Origin: Xenococcaceae cyanobacterium MO_167.B27
GTDB taxonomy: Bacteria > Cyanobacteriota > Cyanobacteriia > Cyanobacteriales > Xenococcaceae
Length of the DNA: 58,523 bases
Assembly (NCBI GenBank): GCA_030065935.1
Contig: JASJCP010000022.1
Span: 1-58,523, forward strand
Direction: 5' to 3'
In this document: positions 52,437 to 58,523 of the stretch, one piece after another
Numbering within the stretch: the stretch's first letter is position 1
Layout: every line of letters starts with the position of its first letter
The notes under the pieces: generated by a model
The model's database searches: none
Told to the model about the DNA's origin: nothing
What the model saw: only the letters and a program-made list of their open reading frames with translations
Made by a program: the position numbers and the translations under genes

Positions 52437-52598
52437 ATGACTAGAGAACATTCTTTAAGAATAAGGCTTACTGAAGATGAAAAATCAAGACTTCAGTATG
52501 CAGCCGAACAACGTGGGGTTAGTATGTCAGAGATTATTCAAGACTACTGTAAACGCCTTAAGCGACCACCTAAAAAAAACAAGGATGCTTCGCCTTGA
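52437..52598 (+). CDS. Small RHH-like protein associated with TnpB element
   Basis: 53 residues: TREHSLRIRLTEDEKSRLQY, AAEQRGVSMSEIIQDYCKRL, then a lysine-rich tail. The pattern (beta strand, then two helices with GVSMSEII) fits a ribbon-helix-helix DNA-binding protein, as in antitoxins or MobC/CopG-like repressors. Its start is 46 bp from the tnpB start, divergent, so it could repress the element. Confidence 0.6.
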   Translation: MTREHSLRIRLTEDEKSRLQYAAEQRGVSMSEIIQDYCKRLKRPPKKNKDASP

Positions 52599-52961
52599 TT
52601 TATTGGTAGGAATTCATCTCACCGCTAACATCCTATCGTCGGTTTAGCAGGAGTCCTCTTCCGACATTTAAGATAGAATTCTGGGGGGGCTACAAGTAGC
52701 CTAATAAGTCTTGTAGGGCAAGACTTGAGCGTGATTTGACAGTAGTGAAAATGAAATCAATTTTTACCGAGTCCGCGTACCTCATTAACGAGTGAATCAG
52801 CTTTTTCAGTCTCGCGATCTCGAAGAGAACGCTACGCGGTCGCCTTAATTGACCAAAAAAATCTTTCAGAACAGGTTATCTTTTTTCAGGTCATGTATCT
52901 ACAATACTTACTACATAAGAGTTTAAGCCTTCTCTGTAGTCCCCCCAGGATAGAATTAGAA

Positions 52962-52987
52962 GTAGGGTGGACAGTGCATCGCCCTAC
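52962..52987. repeat. GTAGGG palindrome
   Basis: GTAGGG (52962-52967) and CCCTAC (52982-52987) flank a segment GTGGACAGTGCATC that recurs near 15840. Otherwise 52599-52998 shows no gene or element that I can support. Confidence 0.6.
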
Positions 52988-52998
52988 TAAGATCTTAT

Positions 52999-53284
52999 CT
53001 AATTGAGGAAAAAGTTGGGTTTGGCTGTGAGTTGATAAAGCTGAGGATATGTTCCTGCTTCATAAGCACCAGCACATAGTAATAAGAAAAACTCCCAATG
53101 GCGTTTCCATTCTTCTGTAGTTTTAAAAGGAGTTGAATTGATAATTGCTTCGATGTGTGGCTTAATTTGACTCCAGTTGATTTGGAAGTAATGATTCCAT
53201 GCTTTCCAGGTGGCTGAGTACTCTTCAGAAATATTGTTTTCTCGACATACAATAAATTGACGATTTTTAATGAATTTAGTAATT
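52999..53284 (-). pseudogene. Methyltransferase C-terminal fragment
   Basis: One minus-strand frame reads SEEYSATWKAWNHYFQINWS, TEEWKRHWEFFLLLCAGAYE, AGTYPQLYQLTAKPNFFLN and a stop. It resembles the C-terminal end of SAM-dependent cyclopropane/fatty-acid-type methyltransferases. No start codon and a stop just upstream, so it is a 5'-truncated remnant. It overlaps the start of the gene at 53270. Confidence 0.5.
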
Positions 53285-54082
53285 AAGATTTATTTAGCAC
53301 TGACAATAACTTTAGTTAGCAGTTGTTTATTGCTCTATTTTTTACCCTACTTAGGGAAAAGGGGGAAACGCTTATCAGATTTACTTTGCTATGCACCAGC
53401 ACTCGATCTACTGTTAGGCTATTTCATGCTTGTACCATTAATTGTTGGTTGGCTCTGTGCTGGATGGAGTGGAATTGTAACAGCCTTATTCGCCCAACTT
53501 AGCACCCTTTGGATTTGGATTATCTTTCACGAACTTATTAACTACCAAACTCGAAAAGAACCTAAAATTTCTCGTACTTTGAGTCGTATTGTAGGTAGTT
53601 GGCGCAATCACTTAGCAGTCTGGATCACTCTATTAGCTTTACCTTGTTTTTGGACGGTTAGATTAGCTCAGATTATGGTTTATCCTCTTCTGACATGGCT
53701 TGTAGGATTCCCGAAATACCAAGCTCACGATTGGGTAAATGTTTCACGGCAGAAGTTTGACGGTTTAATTGGCTACGATCTGATTTGGTGTCTATACTGC
53801 GACTGGATGACAGGGGTATGGTCGCTCGGCACAGAAATGCTAAGAAATGTCGAGTCTTTTTGGTGTCCGATTCGGTTTTATGAGGATAAAAAATGCGAAA
53901 ACTGCAAACTTGATTTTCCCGATGTGGATGGAGCTTGGGTTGCTAATGATGGCAATATGAAAGATGTTGTTGAACTACTAAATTGTAAACATTCTCAAGT
54001 GACAGAACATAGTTGGTTTGGTCATAAATCGCGACTTTCCACAACTCAACCAGTAAATAAGCCAAAAAATTGCGATCGCTAA
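53270..54082 (+). CDS. Hypothetical membrane protein
   Basis: 270 residues with three or four helices (about 5-27, 45-80, 115-145) and a cytosolic tail with KKCENCKLDFPDVDGAWVAN and CKHSQVTEHSWFGHKS, a possible metal-binding part. Not recognised. There is no clear ribosome site, and the start overlaps a methyltransferase remnant on the other strand. In line with the kinase gene after 295 bp of AT-rich spacer that holds nothing assignable. Confidence 0.6.
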   Translation: MNLVIKIYLALTITLVSSCLLLYFLPYLGKRGKRLSDLLCYAPALDLLLGYFMLVPLIVGWLCAGWSGIVTALFAQLSTLWIWIIFHELINYQTRKEPKISRTLSRIVGSWRNHLAVWITLLALPCFWTVRLAQIMVYPLLTWLVGFPKYQAHDWVNVSRQKFDGLIGYDLIWCLYCDWMTGVWSLGTEMLRNVESFWCPIRFYEDKKCENCKLDFPDVDGAWVANDGNMKDVVELLNCKHSQVTEHSWFGHKSRLSTTQPVNKPKNCDR

Positions 54083-54377
54083 GTAGCTTGATGAAAATAG
54101 TTAAAATTGTTAGTAGTTAGTATTATCAGCCCCAGGAAATCTGTGCCTGAGAGGGCAGTTAATTGATGAAAAGTTGAGAGCATCGTTTTTGATAAGTTTG
54201 TCAATAAGAGTGATTGCTCTCATTAGCTATTGCTATCCAGCAATGCTTCTTAGCATAGATTAATATTTACTTCAAAATTTTACACATAGAATGTTGGTAT
54301 GTTTTCTCAAACAAATAATAATTATCAATAAAAGACTATTCATATTTCATTTATAAAAAACAATATATAACATAATT

Positions 54378-57300
54378 ATGCAACAAAATAACTTGATATC
54401 TTTAGAACAGGCAGTCGATCACTCTCCACTGACTGTATCTCCTGAGATTCCTTTGGAACAAGTTATTGAGTTAATGAGTCAAAATTGGACTAATAGTTGT
54501 CTATTAGCTGGAGAAGATCAACTTAAAGAAGCTAGTTTGATAGCTCCAGTTGACTCTAGTTGCGTTTTAGCGATCGCTAATGACCAGTTACTTGGTATCT
54601 TTACCGAGGGAGATCTTGTCCGTCTAATTTCTACAGGGAGAAACTTAAACGGTATGACTCTTGCAGAGGTAATGACCAGAAACGTTATTACTTTAACGAA
54701 GTCGAAGCAAGCTCCGCTGTCTCAGAGGGGAGTACCTTCGACCACTACAAAGTCCCAGGATATTTTTGCTGCTCTGAATTTACTACGTCAACATCAGATA
54801 CGCCATTTACCAATTATTGATGAAAATAATCAACTGCTAGGGTTAATTACTCAAAGTAGTTTGCGGAAAGCTCTACAATCTGGGGATTTACTAAAACTTC
54901 GCACAGTCAGAGAAGTAATGTCTAGGGCAATCCACGCACTACCCAATGTCTCAGTTTTAGAAGTTGCTCAATTGATGGCAGATTATAAGGTTAGCTGTAT
55001 TCCCATCGTCGAAACTGGTGAATCTCTCAAACCAATAGGCATTATTACCGAAAGAGATATTGTTCAATTTCAACTACTAGAGTTGAACATAGAAGAGATT
55101 ACCGCACAAACAGTGATGAGTACCCCTCTATTTTTAGCCAAACCAGAAGACTCTCTTTGGGCAGTACAGCAGGACATGGAGCAACATCTATTGCGACGAT
55201 TGGTAGTAGCTGGTGAGCAAGGAAAACTATTAGGCGTTGTAACCCAAAGTAGTTTATTACAGGCAATTAATCCCATCGATCTACAGGGTTCTTTAGAGAT
55301 ATTGCAAAGCAGAGTGCGTCGGTTAGAGAGAGAAAGAATTGAATCTTTGCAAATACGCAATGCTTATTTGGCACATCAAGTAGAAAAACAGGCTTCTGAA
55401 TTACAAGATCGAGGGCAAAGAGAACAATTAGTAGCGGAAATCTCCCTACGGATTCGTCAATCTTTAGAGCTAGAGTCAATTCTTAATACCACTGTTGCAG
55501 AAGTAAGACAGTTAATGGAAGCAGATCGGGTATTAATTTATCGTTTTGAACCAGATTGGACTGGCATTGCAACTAATGAATCAGTTAGTGATTCCCAATG
55601 GTCTATTCTCAATCGAGTAATTAAAGACTCCTGTTTTGAACAAGCTTGGATTCAACCTTACCAACAAGGTCATATTTTTTCCGTAGCAGATATTTATCAA
55701 TCTCACTTGAGTCAATGCCACATCGAATTTTTAGCAAGTTTTCAGGTTAGAGCCAATATCGCTGTTCCTATATTATTAACCGATGAAAATGCTACAGCTG
55801 ATCGCTTGTGGGGATTGTTAATAGTTCATCAATGTTCTGCTCCCAGAAATTGGCAGGAGTCGGAACTAGAATTAATGCAACTGTTAGCTACTCAAGTTGC
55901 GATCGCTATTCAACAAGGGGAACTATACCAGCAGGTACAAGCTGAACTCCAACGGCGGGAAAAAGTAGAAGCAGATATGCAAAAAAGTAACCAACTTCTA
56001 CAAGCAATTAGTTGGATTCAAACCCAATTTTTAGTAGAAGCAGAACCAGAGATGTTATTTGATGGTATGCTGAATCACCTTTTAGAATTGACCGAGAGCG
56101 AATATGGGTTTATTGGTGAGATTATATTTACAGCAGATGGCAGCCCCATAATGGAAGAGAGCTATATGAAAGTAAGGAGCAGACCCTATCTCAAAACCCA
56201 CGCCATTACTAATATTGCTTGGAATGAAGAAACCCGTGCCTTTTATGCGGAGAACGCTCCTAAAGGGATGGAATTTCACAACTTGCAAACTCTCTTTGGT
56301 GCAGTAATAGTTACTGGTGAACCTGTGATAGCTAATAGTCCCAGTACCGATCCTAGACGGGGTGGGTTGCCAGACGGGCATCCTCCGTTAAATGCTTTTT
56401 TAGGAGTACCTTTCTATAAAAATGACGAAATGACGGGCATGGTAGGCATTGCCAATCGAGAGGGTGGTTATGATGAAGCTATTGTTTCTTATCTCCAACC
56501 CTTTCTAGCTACTTGTAGTCGTATTATTGAAGCCTATCGGAACAACCGCCAAAAAAAGCAAGCAGAAGCTAAAATTCTTCAACAAGCTACCCTACTGAAT
56601 ATAGCAACGGACGCAATTATGGTTCGAGGATTAGATAACCACATCTTATTTTGGAATCAGGGAGCAGAAAAATTATACGGTTGGACGAAAGCAGAAGCTC
56701 TAAAGGGAGATGCTAACGAGCTTTTATATCCAGAATCTTCAACAGAATTAAATGAAATTCAGCAAGCAGTTGGAGAAAAAGGTGAATGGCAAGGAGAACT
56801 AAATCAAGTTACCAAAGCAGGTAAAGAGATTGTGGTGGAAAGTCGCTGGACTTTAGTCAGAGATGAAACGGGAAATCCGTCCTCATTTTTAGTAGTTAAC
56901 ACGGATATTAGTCAGAAAAAACAGCTAGAATCCCAATTTCTCCGCACCCAACGCCTCGAAAGCCTGGGAACTCTGGCTGGTGGTATTGCTCACGATCTTA
57001 ACAATATTCTCACTCCGATCCTCGGGTTTGCCCAACTGCTACCACGGAAATTAACTAACCTAGATGAGCCTACTCTGAAGCTATTAAAAATTATTGAAAC
57101 CAATGCCAAACGAGGAAAAGCCTTAGTCAAGCAAATTCTCACCTTCGCACGGGGCTTAGAGTGTGATCGCGGTACAATCCAAATTATCCATCTGATTCGA
57201 GAAATGAGACAAGTAATAAATGAAACCTTCCCCAAAACCATTGAACTAGAGATCGATACCCCCAGAAACTTGTGGACAATAGAGGGGGATGCAACTCAAA

Positions 57301-58064
57301 TTCATCAGGTGTTAATGAACCTAGCGGTTAATGCCAGAGATGCCATGCCTAATGGTGGTAAATTAAGAATCGCTGCGGAGAACTTTCCCATTGATGCCAA
57401 CTTTGCTCGACTGCATCTAGAAGCCCATGAGGGTGCTTATGTCTTAGTTACCGTTGCGGATACAGGTATGGGAATTCCTGCCGTTATTATAGACAGAATT
57501 TTTGAGCCGTTTTTTACCACTAAACAAGTTGGTCACGGTACGGGTTTAGGACTTTCTACCGCCATTGGCATTATTAAAAGTCACGGTGGTTTTATCGATG
57601 TTTATAGTGAAGTAGAACGAGGAACTCAATTTAAAATATTTCTACCAGCTAGTGAAACAGCAGAAGTATTACCAGTACCAGAAGAATTACCCCACGCTAA
57701 CGGAGAGTTAATCCTCCTTGTGGATGATGAAACCCAGATTTGTGAAGTTGCCAAAGCTACTTTAGAAACATTCAATTACAAAGTTTTAACCGCTAATAAC
57801 GGCATTGATGCACTGGCTATTTACGCTCAAAATCAAAATGCGATCAATCTTGTGTTGACAGATATTATGATGCCCTCAATGGATGGTAAAACACTCATCC
57901 GCACCATTAAGAAAATTAATCCCAATATCAAAATAGTCGTTTTTAGTGGATTGGTTTCCCACCGTGAAATAGTTGCGGAATTAGATGACAAAATTGCTGC
58001 TTTTATCAACAAACCCTACACCACAGAAACTTTATTGAAAACTCTTCATCAGGTGGTTAGTTAG
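54378..58064 (+). CDS. Hybrid sensor kinase: CBS x4, GAF (probable cyanobacteriochrome), GAF, PAS, HisKA, HATPase, REC
   Basis: 1228 residues. Four CBS motifs (about 8-100, 115-175, 180-245, 250-310) are followed by a coiled coil. GAF 1 (about 355-515) has IKDSCFEQAW and LSQCHIEFLASFQVRANIAV: the DxCF cysteine near residue 417 and a canonical Cys-His pair near 446, as in bilin-binding DXCF cyanobacteriochromes. GAF 2 is at about 545-720, PAS at 730-850. HisKA has GGIAHDLNNIL (His near 871), HATPase has NLAVNARDAMPNGG and GTGLGLSTAIG, and REC has VDDETQ and TDIMMPSMDG. It should sense light and adenine nucleotides and autophosphorylate. An inserted repeat (SKQAPLSQRGVPSTTTK) lies in the second CBS region. 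No partner regulator nearby. Confidence 0.85.
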   Translation: MQQNNLISLEQAVDHSPLTVSPEIPLEQVIELMSQNWTNSCLLAGEDQLKEASLIAPVDSSCVLAIANDQLLGIFTEGDLVRLISTGRNLNGMTLAEVMTRNVITLTKSKQAPLSQRGVPSTTTKSQDIFAALNLLRQHQIRHLPIIDENNQLLGLITQSSLRKALQSGDLLKLRTVREVMSRAIHALPNVSVLEVAQLMADYKVSCIPIVETGESLKPIGIITERDIVQFQLLELNIEEITAQTVMSTPLFLAKPEDSLWAVQQDMEQHLLRRLVVAGEQGKLLGVVTQSSLLQAINPIDLQGSLEILQSRVRRLERERIESLQIRNAYLAHQVEKQASELQDRGQREQLVAEISLRIRQSLELESILNTTVAEVRQLMEADRVLIYRFEPDWTGIATNESVSDSQWSILNRVIKDSCFEQAWIQPYQQGHIFSVADIYQSHLSQCHIEFLASFQVRANIAVPILLTDENATADRLWGLLIVHQCSAPRNWQESELELMQLLATQVAIAIQQGELYQQVQAELQRREKVEADMQKSNQLLQAISWIQTQFLVEAEPEMLFDGMLNHLLELTESEYGFIGEIIFTADGSPIMEESYMKVRSRPYLKTHAITNIAWNEETRAFYAENAPKGMEFHNLQTLFGAVIVTGEPVIANSPSTDPRRGGLPDGHPPLNAFLGVPFYKNDEMTGMVGIANREGGYDEAIVSYLQPFLATCSRIIEAYRNNRQKKQAEAKILQQATLLNIATDAIMVRGLDNHILFWNQGAEKLYGWTKAEALKGDANELLYPESSTELNEIQQAVGEKGEWQGELNQVTKAGKEIVVESRWTLVRDETGNPSSFLVVNTDISQKKQLESQFLRTQRLESLGTLAGGIAHDLNNILTPILGFAQLLPRKLTNLDEPTLKLLKIIETNAKRGKALVKQILTFARGLECDRGTIQIIHLIREMRQVINETFPKTIELEIDTPRNLWTIEGDATQIHQVLMNLAVNARDAMPNGGKLRIAAENFPIDANFARLHLEAHEGAYVLVTVADTGMGIPAVIIDRIFEPFFTTKQVGHGTGLGLSTAIGIIKSHGGFIDVYSEVERGTQFKIFLPASETAEVLPVPEELPHANGELILLVDDETQICEVAKATLETFNYKVLTANNGIDALAIYAQNQNAINLVLTDIMMPSMDGKTLIRTIKKINPNIKIVVFSGLVSHREIVAELDDKIAAFINKPYTTETLLKTLHQVVS
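54700..54752. repeat. Repeat-derived insertion in the kinase CBS region
   Basis: The stretch encoding SKQAPLSQRGVPSTTTK interrupts the usual CBS spacing (VITL...DIFAALNLL). At DNA level it has CGAAG/CTTCG arms (54703-54707 and 54736-54740), as in dispersed palindromes. Confidence 0.45.
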
Positions 58065-58397
58065 TAGTTAGTAGTAGCGCGTCTAGACTAAAATGTTGGG
58101 TTAGGATAAATAATTCCCCCAAATAGTTAAATACATAGCCTGTCTAGTTGACTACGATTTACTCCATTTTACTACGATTTGAGGCTACTAAATTGCTAGA
58201 CTGAAGTGTAAAACTCGATTCCCCTAAATCCCCCTTCTCAAGTAGGGCTGTTTAAAAATGCGAGCTTGTTAAAGATTTTGGATGATAGGGAGATAGAGGA
58301 GTGGGGAAATGGGGACATAAAAAATAATTTGCTTAAAAATAAGCCACGATAAGTTTTTAAAACTTACTCATTTTTTTGGTAAGGAAGGAGCAAAAAA

Positions 58398-58473
58398 TTA
58401 AAATACCAGCCTTCATCAGTTAGCAGTAAGAGCCTAACAATTAAATGAATTAGTTAAAAGGCTGGTATTTTAA
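58398..58473. repeat. Perfect 16-bp inverted repeat, 76-bp unit
   Basis: TTAAAATACCAGCCTT at 58398-58413 is repeated inversely at 58458-58473. An inner GTTAG...CTAAC pairing lies between. Together they could form one long hairpin: a transcript end, small RNA or tiny MITE. The rest of 58065-58523 holds a short repeat and nothing assignable. Confidence 0.6.
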
Positions 58474-58523
58474 TAAAGCGCAAGTCCCTAAGCTCAACTG
58501 AAATGACCGCGAGAGAGGCTTCC

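Larger units (their letters stand above)
51017..52598 (-). mobile_element. TnpB element with small divergent ORF
   Basis: The right end is TTGACACTC at 51017-51025 (GAGTGTCAA on the element's strand, the same terminus as the element at 12950). It contains tnpB, a probable omega RNA at its 3' end and a divergent 53-residue ORF. The left end beyond 52598 is not defined. No tnpA. Confidence 0.7.

Noticed and set aside
52995-53252. 85-codon minus-strand frame starting MYVEKTIFL.
   Set aside because: The neighbouring frame of the same strand (52999-53284) has methyltransferase-like sequence, so this one is a shadow.

Overview
The window is chromosomal DNA from a cyanobacterium. The sequence is AT-rich, full of the octamer GCGATCGC (HIP1) and of short tandem heptamer repeats (GATTGGT, TTACTTA, ACTAACC types). 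It carries cyanobacterial families: HoxE/HoxF, plastoquinol terminal oxidase, NdhA, NifJ, DUF928, CHASE2 plus AAA-like ATPase, DUF6464 and a GAF/HisKA hybrid kinase that looks like a cyanobacteriochrome. I cannot name the genus from sequence alone. No rRNA, tRNA or CRISPR array was found.

Layout. 1-12.7 kb is a surface/secretion region: two filamentous-haemagglutinin (two-partner secretion) exoproteins, a DUF928 protein and a convergent AAA-CHASE2 membrane protein, plus a small RiPP-recognition-like protein and an IS200/IS605 element. A 33-bp direct-repeat motif lies upstream of both convergent transcription units. 12.9-21.9 kb holds a TnpB element, an HTH-AAA ATPase, thyX with two inteins, recG and ppk2. 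22-26 kb is decayed: hairpin repeats, small genes, a CheB/histidine-kinase gene broken by a degenerate IS605 element, and repeat arrays. 26-36 kb holds ordinary genes: an O-antigen-ligase-like membrane protein, an AI-2E family transporter, a metallo-hydrolase, DUF6464, ABC-F with a possible structured leader, an AEC transporter, a methyltransferase and a hypothetical. 37-51 kb looks like a low-oxygen/electron-disposal region: hoxE-hoxF without hoxUYH, a plastoquinol terminal oxidase (PTOX) in an operon with two unstudied small proteins, a lone NdhA, a decayed second PTOX copy, nifJ, a MetF-like protein and a nitric oxide reductase remnant. 51-58.5 kb holds another TnpB element, a membrane protein and a 1228-residue CBS-GAF-GAF-PAS-HisKA-REC kinase.

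Mobile DNA shapes the window. There are two complete-looking and one nearly complete tnpB/tnpAB elements, one broken element and one solo right end. Three host genes (the HTH-AAA ATPase, hoxF and the bactofilin-like gene) end in a TGA that lies inside the right terminus of such an element. At least three families of hairpin or terminal-inverted-repeat elements recur, and palindromic repeats are inserted in frame inside coding sequences (haemagglutinin, nifJ, the kinase).

The least described items are: the 59-residue and 74-residue small proteins translated with PTOX, with a second relative of the 59-mer at 23.8-24.0 kb; the four-hairpin repeat family; the shared operator-like motif around the TPS/CHASE2 units; and the element-supplied stop codons. 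Functions beyond family level are inference throughout.
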